A stretch of 64,000 nucleotides of DNA from Ashinkailepas kermadecensis (GCA_034440615.1 JAOTOM010004671.1:124001-188000), one strand, 5' to 3'. Positions 23,869 through 36,171 are shown, numbered from the stretch's first letter. Numbers and translations: made by a program. Notes: generated by a model from the sequence alone, not told the origin.

Positions 23869-25161
23869 ATGAGATGCCTGGACGGCTGCTGAGACGCCCG
23901 GTCACAGTTCGGCACGAGACACATGAGATGGCTGGGCGGCTGCTGAGACGCCCGGTCACAGTTCGGCACGAGACACATGAGATGGCTGGGCGGCTGCTGA
24001 GACGCCCGCTCACAGTTCGGCACGAGACACATGAGATGGCTGGACGGCTGCTGAGACGCCCGGTGACAGTTCGGCACGAGACACATGAGATGGCTGGGCG
24101 GCTGCTGAGACGCCCGCTCACAGTTCGGCACGAGACACATGAGATGGCTGGGCGGCTGCTGAGACGCCCGGTCACAGTTCGGCACGAGACACATGAGATG
24201 GCTGGGCGGCTGCTGCGACGCCCGGTCACAGTTCGACACGAGACACATGAGATGGCTGGGCGGCTGCTGCGACGCCCGGTCACAGTTCGACACGAGACAC
24301 ATGAGATGGCTGGGCGGCTGCTGAGACGCCCGGTCACAGTTCGGCACGAGACACATGAGATGGCTGGGCGGCTGCTGCGACGCCCGGTCACAGTTCGACA
24401 CGAGACACATGAGATGGCTGGACGGCTGCTGAGACGTCCGGTCACAGTTCGGCACGAGACACATGAGATGGCTGGGCGGCTGCTGAGACGCCCGCTCACA
24501 GTTCGGCACGAGACACATGAGATGGCTGGGCGGCTGCTGCGACGCCCGGTCACAGTTCGACACGAGACACATGAGATGGCTGGGCGGCTGCTGCGACGCC
24601 CGGTCACAGTTCGACACGAGACACATGAGATGGCTGGGCGGCTGCTGAGACGCCCGGTCACAGTTCGGCACGAGACACATGAGATGGCTGGGCGGCTGCT
24701 GAGACGCCCGGTCACAGTTCGACACGAGACACATGAGATGGCTGGGCGGCTGCTGAGACGCCCGGTCACAGTTCGGCACGAGGCACCTGAGATGGCTGGG
24801 CGGCTGCTGAGACGCCCGGTCACAGTTCGACACGAGACACATGAGATGGCTGGGCGGCTGCTGAGACGCCTGGTCACAGTTCGGCACGAGACACATGAGA
24901 TGGCTGGGCGGCTGCTGCGACGCCCGGTCACAGTTCGGCACGAGACACATGAGATGGCTGGGCGGCTGCTGAGACGCCCGGTCACAGTTCGACACGAGAC
25001 ACATGAGATGGCTGGGCGGCTGCTGAGACGCCCGGTCACAGTTCGACACGAGACACATGAGATGGCTGGGCGGCTGCTGAGACGCCCGGTCACAGTTCGA
25101 CACGAGACACATGAGATGGCTGGGCGGCTGCTGAGACGCCCGGTCACAGTTCGGCACGAGA
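23869..25161. repeat. 54-bp minisatellite, about 24 copies
   Basis: GACACATGAGATGGCTGGGC + GGCTGCTGAGACGCCCGGTC + ACAGTTCGGCACGA. It is very homogeneous, with a few recurring variant sites (GAGACG/GCGACG, GGTCAC/GCTCAC, TTCGGC/TTCGAC). It encodes the 18-residue repeat MAGRLLRRPVTVRHETHE on the plus strand and is also open on the minus strand. Confidence 0.97.
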
Positions 25162-25335
25162 CTGGTGGATTTATGCGTCAAACTCCTGGATTTCGAGAAC
25201 ATATGATTCCCGCGACTGCATGCGAACAAACATACTTCTCGAGTTGTAAATCGAAACATGGAAGACAAATAAGTTCGATATTGCTCAGGTACGCATCTTC
25301 CCACGAATGCTGTAGGGAAAGAGGCGGTGAGGCGA

Positions 25336-26164
25336 AATGGGCCGATCCAGGAATTGTCATGGGGAACACATGTCCAGAGAGGCATCCTTGCCTTTCGAGG
25401 GGCGCTTCTCGCTGACGCTGACAAATTTAAGGTGGGGAGGGGTGCACTTGACGATTCCCGGAGGGGCGCCTTTCCTTCCGAGGGGGCGCCTTTTCCCCTC
25501 AGAAGTGCGCCTCTGGTTGAATAATTCGAGGGGGTGCACTCGAGCCTTCCCGGAGGGGCGTACTGGCTCATAATAAGTGAAAACCAGCTAATGCTGTTTA
25601 AAGAAAGCAGAAAATACGAATCGCTCAGCCTAGGCGACCTTTACGAAGGGAAATTATATTTGGCTACGGTCCTTACCAATCAGCATCACTACAGTAAGAA
25701 AATATTCCAGCGAAAAACATGCTATCCAGATGACAAAAACCTGGCCAGGGTTCTTCTTCCAGCCATGGTTGGGCATGCACGTCTGAATACAGATAACATA
25801 TTGATGAATTTGGAAGCAGGACCTGCAGCCGATGGATGTCACCGTCATACGTCATCACTGAGTAAATAAAGCCATCGGCACGAAGTAGATATATACGGTA
25901 TCGTCGGGACGCTATATGATCATTATGGTCAAAATAGAGCGGATAAAGGGGGTGCATGTATAAGGGGAGCGGATACCGTAGGAAGCAAGTATTGTCCAGC
26001 CCCTGGAAGGGTGGCGCCCCTTCAGGAAGCTTCGAGTGCACCCCCACCCCTAGCTTAGCAAGATTTGTAGCTATGCATACTCGAGTGCCACCCTCCCCCC
26101 CCACTGAACGAGTTTTTCCGCCGAAGGCTCCCCATCCGAGGACATGTGTCCCCCCCGTCCCCAG
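25336..26164. mobile_element. Longer hAT-type element, same family
   Basis: Left end GGGCCGATCCAGGAATTGTC at about 25339 and right end GGACATGTGTCCCCCCCGTC near 26160 correspond to the two end types of the 54.1-kb MITE. GAGGGGCGCC and GTGCACTCGAG subrepeats occur at 25437-25560 and again near 26010-26050. About 400 bp of unrecognised sequence separates them. A SINE-like tail follows immediately. Confidence 0.5.
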
Positions 26165-26166
26165 AT

Positions 26167-26240
26167 GTTAGTTAGTTATTTGGGTTTTAGGGCGCCTCGA
26201 CCAAAGATTGTGATCATTTAGCGCCCATAACGTTCATTTA
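26167..26240 (-). mobile_element. SINE-like tail repeat, copy 3
   Basis: Contains GTTAGTTAGTTATTTGGG and TTTTAGGGCGCCTCGACCAA on the plus strand, matching copy 1 in reverse orientation. It directly abuts the right end of the hAT-like element at 25.3-26.2 kb. Confidence 0.65.
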
Positions 26241-26554
26241 GCAAGCCAAAGTTCTATCGTGTTACTGAGATGAGTATATGGAATGCAATCCTATCGCTCT
26301 TAGGTACCTGAATACATTGCCAGAATGAATGATTTCCGAGTCGTCTGCTACCCCTCCCCAGATGCCTGGATCCTCCCCTGAGTCGAAGCGCTCCAGTCAC
26401 TCTGATGTGTCCTGTGCATTCTGGTGTCTTCTGTGTACCCTGGTGTCATCTATATACCCTGGTGCGCCATGTGTGCTCTGGTGTGTGGTGTTGTAAACCC
26501 TCCTCAGGCGCGCGGCCTACATAACACACATCGAACGGGGCGGACATCAACCGT
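26241..26554. other. Weak decayed repeat
   Basis: CTCTGGTGTG/CCTGGTGTC motifs recur at 26400-26490 with about 22-bp spacing; otherwise nothing. Confidence 0.45.
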
Positions 26555-27085
26555 CAGCATCAGGTGAATATAACCATAGGCTCGAAGTGGACATAACCGT
26601 CAACACGAGATAGATAGTCAGCACTGGGTGGATATAACCGTGAGTACCATTTACGTATAACCACCAGTACTTCCTAGATATAACCAGCAACACGAGGTAG
26701 AGAGTCAGCACGGGGTGGATATAACCGTGAGTACCATTTACGTATAACCACCAGTACTTCCTAGATATAACCAGCAACACGAGGTAGAGAGTCAGCACGG
26801 GGTGGATATAACCGTTGAGTACCATGTAGGTATAACTACCAGTACCTCCTAGATATAACCGGCAACACGAGGTAGAAAGTCAGCACGGGGTGGATATAAC
26901 CGTTGAGTACCATATAGGTATAACCACCAGCACCAGCTAGACATAACGGTCAACACGAAGTAGATAGTCAGCACGGGGTAGACATAACCGTGAATGCCAT
27001 GTAGGTATAACCACCAGCACCAGCTAGATATAACCGTCGGCACTGGACTTATATGCCCGCCGGCACCAAGTGGGTATGCCCGCCG
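26555..27085. repeat. 87/88-bp minisatellite
   Basis: CACGGGGTGGATATAACCGT-type starts at 26709, 26796, 26884 and 26972, with decayed copies on each side. Confidence 0.93.
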
Positions 27086-27104
27086 GCGCTCCGTGTGGTT
27101 GGGT

Positions 27105-27267
27105 TTGATTGGTTGGTTATTGGTTTTACGACACGTCGACCGTTGAGTCATATAGCGTCGCCAATCTCTCACGCCGATTGGTCGCGGGCGAAGAGTAGCG
27201 ACAGGTGAGACTCGAACCCACAATCTTTCGATTGTGAGACGAGCATCTTACCCCTAGACCACTCGTC
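27105..27267 (-). mobile_element. tRNA-derived SINE, minus-strand copy
   Basis: The reverse complement begins GACGAGTGGTCTAGGGGTAA at 27267 and includes B box GGTTCGAGTCTC. It continues through the shared body to the tail CCAATAACCAACC near 27105. It sits between the 87-bp array and the 28/29-bp array. No clear target-site duplication was found. Confidence 0.88.
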
Positions 27268-27369
27268 TGTGGGCTTTCACGTGAGGACGATCCGGCGGCA
27301 TTTCCATCAGCGTAATCCCACCAGGGCAGCGCGCGTGATCGCGACTAGCGTCCGGGGAAACTGCCCGAG

Positions 27370-27952
27370 GGACGTGGCGTCCGGCTGTACCGCCCGGGGA
27401 CGTGGCGTCCGGCTGTACCGCCCGGGGACGTGGCGTCCGGCTGTACCGCCCGATGGACGTGGCGTCCGGCTGTACCGCCCGATGGACGTGGCGTCCGGCT
27501 GTACCGCCCGGGGACGTGGCGTCAGGCTGTACCGCCCGGGGACGTGGCGTCCGGCTGTACCGCCCGGGGACGTGGCGTCCGGCTGTACCGCCCGGGGGAC
27601 GTGGCGTCCGGCTGTACCGCCCGGGGACGTGGTGTCCGGCTGTACAAGCCCGGGGACGTGGCGTCCGGCTGTACCGCCCGGGGACGTGGCGTCCGGCTGT
27701 ACCGCCCGGGGGACGTGGCGTCCGGCTGTACAAGCCCGGGGACTTGGCGTCCGGCTGTACCGCCCGGGGACGTGGCGTCCGGCTGTACCGCCCGGGGACG
27801 TGGCGTCCGGCTGTACCGCCCGGGGGACGTGGCGTCCGGCTGTACAAGCCCGGGGACTTGGCGTCCGGCTGTACCGCCCGGGGACGTGGCGTCCGGCTGT
27901 ACCGCCCAGGGGACGTGGCGTCCGGCTGCACCGCTGGGGGGACGCGGCGTCC
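27370..27952. repeat. 28/29-bp minisatellite
   Basis: GGGGACGTGGCGTCCGGCTG + TACCGCCC, about 20 copies. One-base length variation lets the frames shift between copies. Confidence 0.97.
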
Positions 27953-28454
27953 GAACCGGATCGATCAGCGCCGGTGGTGGGCCAGGTGTTGCTTTGCCCC
28001 ATCCCCTCCACCGACACGCGACCCGTGGGTATGTGGTGCATGTGCACCTGGCACGCGCCAGTGAGCGCGTGCCAGACAACCCCCAACAGCGGCGAATCGC
28101 ATCCGGCTCGGGCAAGCCGCAGACCGCTCTCAATCAGTGGCGTCGCCACGAAATTCTTCCAGGGGGGGCAATGTTGGAAGGGGGCCTCCTGCTCCCCAAA
28201 GGTGGCCTCCTATTGTTTTTTTAGGCTCTTGGTATAGTTCAAGAATGGGAAGCATGATTTCATATTGATGTCTTGTTTGTTCTTGGCATGGTGCATCATT
28301 TACGCAAAACGCAATAGCAATAATTATTTTTTTTGCTGAGAACTAAGCCATGTCGGGGTATAAATAAGTAAATGTGGATAAATACCTAAGTGCCAAAACA
28401 AACCAATGTCCTAATGCTTTCTCAACCAGAAGAATCTTCCCGCTGGCCTCTAGA
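27953..28454. other. Spacer with a possible hAT-like end
   Basis: CAGTGGCGTCGCCACG at 28135 followed by AGGGGGGGCAATG resembles a hAT terminus. No partner end was found. Confidence 0.3.
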
Positions 28455-29667
28455 TATGTACTCTCGCCCTCACAGTACGCCTACCGACCGAACCACTGTA
28501 CGGAGGACGCCATGCTCGATGCTGTCGAATGGATGCTACAGATGGTCGACCAGGGCCACGTTCGCGTCGCTAACAACGATAGACCTCAGCAAAGCCTTCG
28601 ACAGCGTCGATCATGGTGTCCTCCTGGCCAAGCTCGGCTGGTATGGCGTGCGGTCGACGGAATGGTTCCGCAGCTACCTCAGCGACCGGAAGCAGACGGT
28701 GAGCGGCGGCTCCTCCATCCTTCCCCTGACTCACGGCGTGGCACAAGGCTCCATCATCGGCCCAATCCTCTTTCTCATCTTCATCAATGACCTGTCCTCT
28801 TTCCTCCCCCATGGCCGCCTATTATCCTATGCCGACGATACCCAGCTTCTAGATCATTCTCTACCCAACGTCACCGGCCTATCCAGCCTCAAGGCACGGG
28901 TCGAGGAGTCCATATCTCGCCTTCAAAGTTGGTTTCAGTCCAACAGTCTAAGGATGAACCGGGACAAAACTCAATTCACGCTCTTTGGCACCAAGGCGTC
29001 ATTAAAAAAGGCAGCGAACTTCCAGATCACTGTTTCAGATTCGATCATAACTCCACGTCCCACCGTTAAGGTGTTAGGTGTTCTCCTCGACCAGCAGCTT
29101 AGCTGGGATTCTCACATATCCATGGTTGTGCGCAAATGCAACGCCATCATAGCATCCCTATACAAATTTCGCCATCATTTCACCACGGATGACCTCAAGC
29201 TCTTAGTCCAGATCCACGTTTTCCCTCACATCCTTTATTGTTTATCCCTCTGGGGCGGAGCCGCTCAGTGCCGTCTACGCCGCGTGCAAAAATGCATCAA
29301 CTTTGCCGCGCGACTAGTCACCGGTGTGCACCGCAACGAACATGTGTCCCCTGCACTTGTGTCATTAGGATGGCTGAACCTTGCAGAGATGGTTCTGGAG
29401 CACGATTGCGTTCAGGTACACAGAGCCATGTGTACTGAACAATGTCCGGAAGCTGTTCGCAAGATGTTTACCTTGCGGTCACAAGTATCGCAGAGGGAGA
29501 CCAGAGCTGGGTCAGTCGGTGAGCTTCATCTCACAAGATGTCGACTCACGCAGACCCAGCGAGGTTTTTCGTACCGCGCCGCGGTCGCCTGGAACAGGCT
29601 ACCACCCGTCACCAGGCAAGCACCGAGTCGCTCTGCATTCATAAGTGCTTTGGCACAGAGTCGCTAG
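28455..29667 (+). pseudogene. CR1/Jockey-like non-LTR retrotransposon reverse transcriptase, 5'-truncated and frameshifted
   Basis: Seen: the first part of the RT (LSPSQYAYRPNHCTEDAML, from about 28461) reads in one frame. After about 28560 the homology moves to another frame, with motif A (TIDLSKAFDSVDH), motif B (HGVAQGSIIGPILFLIFINDL, split here as HGVAQGS and IGPILF), and motif C YADD at 28828-28839. The thumb and C-terminal part follow (KVLGVLLDQQLSWDSHI), then the typical end AVAWNRLPP, and a stop at 29665-29667. Catalytic aspartates are present, but the endonuclease and the front of the RT are absent. Known: CR1/Jockey-clade LINEs copy themselves by target-primed reverse transcription and are usually 5'-truncated. 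Inference: one dead insertion. The clade assignment is from motif style only. Confidence 0.88.
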
Positions 29668-29826
29668 TTTTACTAAATGTGTGTAAGTCTATATAAGCTG
29701 TATGTTCTTGAAATGTTTCTGACGCAATTGCATTTACCTGATGTCCTTACGCAACATTGTCTGGGTGCAGAACAGCCACCACGTGGAAGTACCCCAATAC
29801 ATGACTATGACTATGACTATGACTAG
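28455..29826 (+). mobile_element. LINE insertion (CR1/Jockey-like) with TATGAC-repeat 3' tail
   Basis: The RT frame is followed by about 135 bp of 3' untranslated sequence. It ends in four copies of a TATGAC-type hexamer at about 29801-29826, the short simple-repeat tail expected of CR1-like elements rather than poly(A). The 5' boundary is unclear; RT similarity begins near 28461. No target-site duplication was identified. Confidence 0.8.
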
Positions 29827-31179
29827 ATTCCAGCGAGCTGGCGAGGTCGGTGCTGGACATACCTTAATGATATCTTCCATTGATCAACCATTTCTATGTC
29901 CACCAAGTCTAACTGAATATATATTTATAACTACTGTTAGTCATTCCAACCAGCTTGATGTCATAAGTAAGCTTAAACGATCATTTCTCAGTCCTAGGAC
30001 GACAATTTCGCGAAGGTGACAACGAGAAGTGGATTGAATTGGTTTTCTTATCGCCTTCTTAGGGATTTATGTATTTTTTATAACATTTGGTGCTGGCTGC
30101 AAGGCACCTGGCACACAAGCTAAAATAATAAATCCTCAGCGAATGAATTATCGGCAAGAACAAGCATTGAACAACAGTGCATAAATGACAATACAAGAAT
30201 GCAACAATGGCAATGCATAAATAATGCAAAACCTTCAAATTCCACACCGTCACGCCCATGGTTTTCGCTGTGCTGCACCGTTTTGTAAATGACGTTGTTG
30301 AGAAGGTATTGAAGCTGGGAAGCTCTAATCATGCAGGCTATAATCACAGAAGACAAATTTGTAGGAAGAAAATGAATTTAAAAATATAATTCCTCCCAAT
30401 TTGTATGGAGCATCGATGTTGTTTTGTATGCTTGTGAGGGGAACTTGCCCCCTCAATGTTGGCTTTGACCCATGTTTCTGAAAATTATTGCGAGACCAGT
30501 GGTATACCTATATGTGCATCAAGGGGGAGGGGAACATATTTGGAGGGGGTCCACCTACACCATTAAAAGTCCTCGGACTTCGGCCACTATTTTGTCAATG
30601 GGGACCATTTTAACTTAAATAATTAGTGATCAACTGAATTGTCATATGGAGGCGCCTAATCTACCACTATCGCTTATGATTCGTCGGATTTCAACCCTAA
30701 CTCCCCCACCCTGTTAGAATGTTTTCTTTTGGCATCCCTTGATAAGTCACCTCACACTGCTGAAATTACACCTATGCAAATCACCTTAAAATGTTAAATT
30801 TCCCAATTTCAGACATTCCAGTTAATAGCGCCCGGTCGTCACGACGCCAACGTTCGTGCACATGCCCACCCATCTTGCGCATTCGCCACACTTCGTGCGA
30901 TGCTACGGTTTCTGCTAGGCCTCCTACGCTTTGCTAATTGCTGCCACATGATAGACTTGCGCCATATTTGACGTGATGGAATGCTTCGTATGGACGTTCA
31001 CTGCGAAAATTCGATTAACGAAATTCGATCATTAGTTCCCTACTTCCAACATTTTATGGTGGTTAAGAAATGCGGATACCCGCTGAGCTTTGGTGCATCT
31101 CATATCTTTGATTAAATATTCTCCCAGATTGGCTACCGAACCAAGGCCCTGCCTCAGTGTTCTTTTTTTGGAACCGTTT
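29827..31179. other. No recognised gene; possible hAT-like end
   Basis: AT-rich. CAGTGGTATACC at 30498 with GGGGGAGGGGAACA nearby resembles a hAT end, and an inverted CAGTGGCATATC lies at 32399. No matching 8-bp duplication was seen. Confidence 0.3.
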
Positions 31180-34100
31180 CGTCTTTCTTGTCTACGGATG
31201 TGTCTTAGGGCTTCAATCCATTTTTGTTAGGAGCCCCACACATTTTCGAAACCCCTGCTCGTTTTAGGGTATGTTGCTTTTTTGTGCACCGATGATTTTT
31301 TTTAGGTTTCGGGACGCTTTGAAAGATCCCGATGTATTTATTTAGTGCTTGGTCTTTTTGTTCGTTTTGGGACCATGTTGCTTTTTGCGGCCCAAGCCTC
31401 TTTTTCAGGCCCTTGTGCGGTCGCATGGCCCCTGTGTGCCTTGAGGGCTTCCTGTGTATTTTTTTTTAGAGCTTCCGGTATGTTTATTTAAGGTGCAACG
31501 CATGTTTTAAGGCCCTGTCGCTTTTTGCGAGACTGTGCGCTTTGGAGGGCCAGTTGCACTTTCGGCCCCCGTTGTGCTCTTAGGGTCCCGCTGTGTTCAT
31601 TTGGGGCTTCTGACGCACATTTGTGGGGCCCCAGTACAATTTTGGGGCTTCGGTGCGATTTGTCTGGGTCACAGCGCGACTTATCGCGCCCAGGCGCGTG
31701 GTTCCGGGGACCCAACGCCAGTTTCCTGGGCTCAACGCAATTTTTGTAGATCTCTTGTGAATTTTCTTTAAAGTCCGAATCCCGGCATTATTTTTTCGAG
31801 CCTCTGGCGCCATGTTTTTGCATCTCACACCGAATTTTTTTTTCGAGCTCCGGTATGTTTTTCGTGGCCGTACGCCATTTGTGAAGGCATCTGATGATAT
31901 GTTCGGTGCTCCAGAGCCATTTTTCCTGACCAGGACAGTTATATTTTGGAATCACTCCTTATTTTGGAAAGCTCCTGCTTGATTTTTTGGGGATACCGAT
32001 GCGATTTTTCGGGGTCACACTGTGCTTATGTGGGGCCTTAGAGGCCAATTTTTGGGAGCCCCGACGTGAATGTTTGATGCACAGACCAAATTTTGGGGAC
32101 TACCGATGGAAATACTGGGTCCCGAACGCGATATTTGGGGAACCAGTTCGAGTTTTCGGGGCGCGTTGTACTTAGCTGTGACCCCAATGCGACCTTGGTG
32201 GTTCCTGTTGCAGATTTTCGGGCCTCGGAGCGAGTTTTCTGGGCCAGCCGTATTTATCGGATCAGCTCCCTGCGCGAATTCTGGTGGACCGACGCGAATT
32301 TGTGTGGCTCCAGCGCGACTTTTTGGGGCCCCGGCACGATTCTTGGGAGCTTATCCCTCTTAGGAGGGAGGGGACATTTTCCCCTTTGATATGCCACTGC
32401 GGCTACCGGAGTTTTTTTTCCAGCCGATTGCACCTTTCGGAGTGTAAAAGCACTCCCGGTAATTTTTTCCGGACCCGTTCTTTATTTGCCGGTGCTGTGG
32501 TCGATTCGATCGAGTCTCGGTGGGAACTTTTGGACATCGAGTTCTATCTTTTTAAAGGACCTTATGTGATATGTTTAGGTCCCGGTACGATTCTTCGGTC
32601 TCCCGGTGCGATTATTTTTATTGATGCCCTGACACGTTTTTTTTTCGATGCCCAACGGGGTTTGGGCGACTGACCCGATTTTTGAGGCCGTAGAGTGACA
32701 TTCCGGTTAATAATTGATTTCTTAGGGCAGCTGCAACTTTTGGGGCCTGGCGCGACCTTTCTGGCCCCCAATGTGATTTTCAAGGGCTGCGACGCGACTT
32801 ATTTTTAGTCCAATGTAATCTTTTGTGTCCCAACGTCATTTGCTTGGATCCCTAGCGCGAGTTTTAGCGACCTCGACACTTTTTGGGCGTCCAACACGTT
32901 TTGAAGGCTTCTGACGTCATTGTTGGGGCCCCAGAGTGAGTATCCATGTCCGGATTGCTTTTCGTCGCCCCGGCTTTATTTGTGTCCCAATGAGACTGTT
33001 AGGGAACGGTACGACCTGTCGTGCCCATAGCGTTATTTTCATGGTCTGGGCGTGACTTTGTGGTATCCCCAGGCTCAGCGTGATTTTCAGGGGCCCCGGC
33101 CGGCTCTTTTTAGGACCATGTCGTGATTTTCAAGTACCCCGGCACGACTCCTACAATTTCTTAGGGGCTTCTTGCAAATTATAAGCCTCCTCTCGCGTCT
33201 TAGGGGTCTGGCCCCATTTCCTGGAGCCTCTTTACCGGTTTTGGATGTCTTCTCGTGTCCTACCCTCCTCCATATTCAATGGCCCTCTCTCCCGTCTTGG
33301 AGGGCCCCCTCCTACATCCTGGGGCCCCTTTAACATGGCATGGGGCTTCCTTGTTCCAGGGGCATTCTCTGCCAAATTAAGGGCCCCCTGCCACGCCTCG
33401 TGGGCCTCCTCCTTTTTCCTGGCAAAGCTTACCCCGTCTTGAGGGCATCTTCAATTTTTGAAACCTCACCTCCTTCCATACCTGCTACCACTCCCATCTT
33501 AAAGGCCTCATCTCATTTTCTGGGAACTCCTACCCGTCTTCGGGGCCTCATTCGGCCCTGGAGACCTCCTATTCCGTCTTGAGAGACTCATCTCGAGTCC
33601 GGCAGGGACCTCCTTTTCTCTTCTAGAGGCCTTCTTTTTCAAATTAGAGACCTCCTCTCACGTCTTGGGGGCCTCCTGCTCTGCGTTTTTATTCGATCTT
33701 TGCCCATTTTAAGGGTGGCCTCTTATCTCCTGGTGGACTCCTCTTCTCTCCCAGGTGCCTCCTCTTCCAAATTACAAGCAACCTTTCCTATATCAGTTCC
33801 CTTGTAATTTTCTGGTGACCTTCTTGCCCGTCTTGGAGCCCTCTTTCTCGCCTGGGAGCCATCCCTCTTATCTAATGGTCTTTCTCTCCTATTTTAGGGG
33901 CCTCCTCGTTCATCATGGGGTCTTATTTCCAATGTTGTGTCGTCCTCTTCCGAATTAGGTGTCTCCTGCTACGTTTCTGGATCATCCTTTTCTATCTTGG
34001 TGGAGCCTTACCCGTTTTGGGGCCTGATTTTGCGTCTCCGAAACCTCATTTCATATGCACTGGCTTTCTCTTCCGTCTTAGGGCCTCCTCTCATCTTATG

Positions 34101-34960
34101 GGGCCTCCTTTCCCGTATTGGGGCCTCCTTTGCAATCCTGGGGGCCTCCTTTGCAATAATGGGGGCCTTCTTTGCAATCATGGGGGGGCCTCATTTGCAA
34201 TCATGGGGGGCCTCCTTCGCAATATTGGGGGCCTCATTTGCAATCCTGGGGCCTCATTTGCAATCCTGAGAGCCTCCTTTACAATCCTGGGGGCCTCCTT
34301 TGTAATCCTGAGGGCCTCCTTTGCAATCATGGGGGCCTCCTTTGCAATCCTGGGGGCCTGCTTTGCAATCCTGGGGCCTCCTTTGCAATCCTGGGGGCCT
34401 CCGTGCCAATTGTTGACACTCACTTGATTTCTGGGGCCTCACATCCTCTCCTAGGTGACTCATTTTTCAAATTAGTGGCCTCCTCTCACGGAGGCCTCCT
34501 CACCTGTGTTTGGACCCTCATTATCCTCTTAGCAGGGTGTTTTTGTGTCATAGTCCCAAATCTTCTCTTCTAGGGTCCTCCTCTTCCAAAATATGGGCCT
34601 CATCTGGCTGGTCTCAGTGGCCTTCTCTCATTCCTGCGGATACCTTCTTACCCATCTTGGGGCTCCCTCTTGCGTCCAGAGAAATATCCCCTATCATTCC
34701 ATATTTTTATTGTAGGGGCCTCCTCTTCCATCTTGGGGGCCTCGTTTTCCAAATTAAGAATATTCTGCCACCCATCGGAAGCTTTCTTGTCTAACCTGGG
34801 TGACTTTCTGCCCGTCTCGGTGCCATCCTTTTCGTCCTGGGGCCTCCTCCAAATCTCTGTCCTACGTCTCTTATTAGGACATGATTAGACTTCCCGGGAG
34901 CCTCGTTGCCAGTCTTGGGGCCTCCTTGACAGCTTGATGTTCTTTCTCGTCGGCCTCCTT
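31180..34960. repeat. Long decayed GGGGCC-rich repeat field
   Basis: About 3.8 kb in which GGGGCC/GGGCTC boxes recur roughly every 20-35 bases, separated by TTTT-rich or CGCGA-type spacers on the left and CCTCCTTT-type spacers on the right. A better-preserved core at 34090-34405 has a 21-bp unit (GGGCCTCCTTTGCAATCCTG). No frame is convincing and no intact unit survives outside the core. Confidence 0.7.
34090..34405. repeat. 21-bp core of the decayed field
   Basis: TTTGCAATCCTGGGGGCCTC + C, about 14 copies with single-base changes and 1-base indels. Confidence 0.9.
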
Positions 34961-35039
34961 GCTTCTCCTTTTTTTCCTGTGCATATCCGGATAGGGGCCT
35001 CCTCAAATGTCAGCCCCCCCCCCCACAGTCTCACGGCAG

Positions 35040-35462
35040 GAGGGGCGACTGCCCCCTCTGCCCCAGTACAGCTGAGGCCCTGTAACAGTGACCAGAGGCA
35101 CCTGCACCCAGTGCGGACCGTCATCGTCCCCAGTACAGCTGAGGCCTTGTAACAGTGACCAGAGTCACCTGCACGCAGTGCGGACCGTCATCGTCTCCAG
35201 TACAGCTGAGGCCTTGTAACAGTGACCAGAGTCACCTGCACGCAGTGCGGACCGTCATCGTCTCCAGTACAGCTGAGGCCTTGTAACAGTGACCAGAGCC
35301 ACCCAGTGCGGACCGTCATCGTCCCCAGTACAGCTGAGGCCCTGTAGCAGTGGCCGGAGGCACCTGCACCCAGTGCGGACCGTCATCGTCTCCAGTACAG
35401 CTGAGGCCCTCTAACAGTGACCAGAGCACCTGCACCCAGTGCGGACCGTCATCGGCCTGCAG
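35040..35462. repeat. 67/68-bp minisatellite
   Basis: CAGTACAGCTGAGGCCCTGT starts at 35064, 35131 and 35199 and continues for about six copies. Confidence 0.95.
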
Positions 35463-36116
35463 TGGTCCAACGAACGGCGGTGAAAGCCCGGCTGGAAGAT
35501 CATCCTGTGTTGAAGGCCGAGGACGCGCGTGCCGGCTACAGCGACGCGGACCGTCTGGCCGGATGGTGGGTGACGTCATATCACGCTCCATCCAGTCGTG
35601 CCGGCTTCCATCCGCCAGTCCGGAAACGCCACGGAGAGTGGCCGGGCCAATCACGTGACCCGCGACGTCACCGTAATTATCGGGTAATGCCGCCGGGTGC
35701 AGGCACAAGCCCCCCCCCCCCCCCCTCCTCCCCACCCCCACGATATAATTTTCCATTCTGGAGACTTCCATCCATACCTTCACCCACATTATGCGGTTTT
35801 TGCTCACGGGCAAGCGAGCTACCAAAAGGCAGCAGCGAGCCAAAGTCAGAAACCTGTTTTATGTCACACGGCCAATACGGCCTAATACGGCCTGGAGTTT
35901 CCTACAATTCGGGGATGTCGTCAATAGGCTGTGTTGAAGGTTAGGCGCTTCTTGGGACCTGTTCAGGTTGGAAATTAAAATATATAGACATTTTATAGCA
36001 TAGGAGCAAAATAAATGAAGATCAGTGCTGCATAGGAACAAATCAGGCAATGGCCCAAAAATTAAGTTCGCTTGCGAACGATACCGAGCTCAGCTGGGAA
36101 CATTTGATTACATTAT

Positions 36117-36117
<1 letters not shown>
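35463..36117. other. No recognised gene
   Basis: Contains the poly-C tract; nothing else identified. Confidence 0.4.
35709..35726. repeat. Poly-C tract
   Basis: A run of C followed by CTCC-type sequence. A second poly-C tract lies near 39951-39963. Confidence 0.9.

Positions 36118-36171
<54 letters not shown>
36118..36171. repeat. (TA)n microsatellite
   Basis: About 27 TA dinucleotides without interruption. Confidence 0.97.

Noticed and set aside
23721..25571. 616-, 446- and 521-codon frames on opposite strands
   Set aside because: Both strands are open because the 54-bp unit is a multiple of three and lacks stops.
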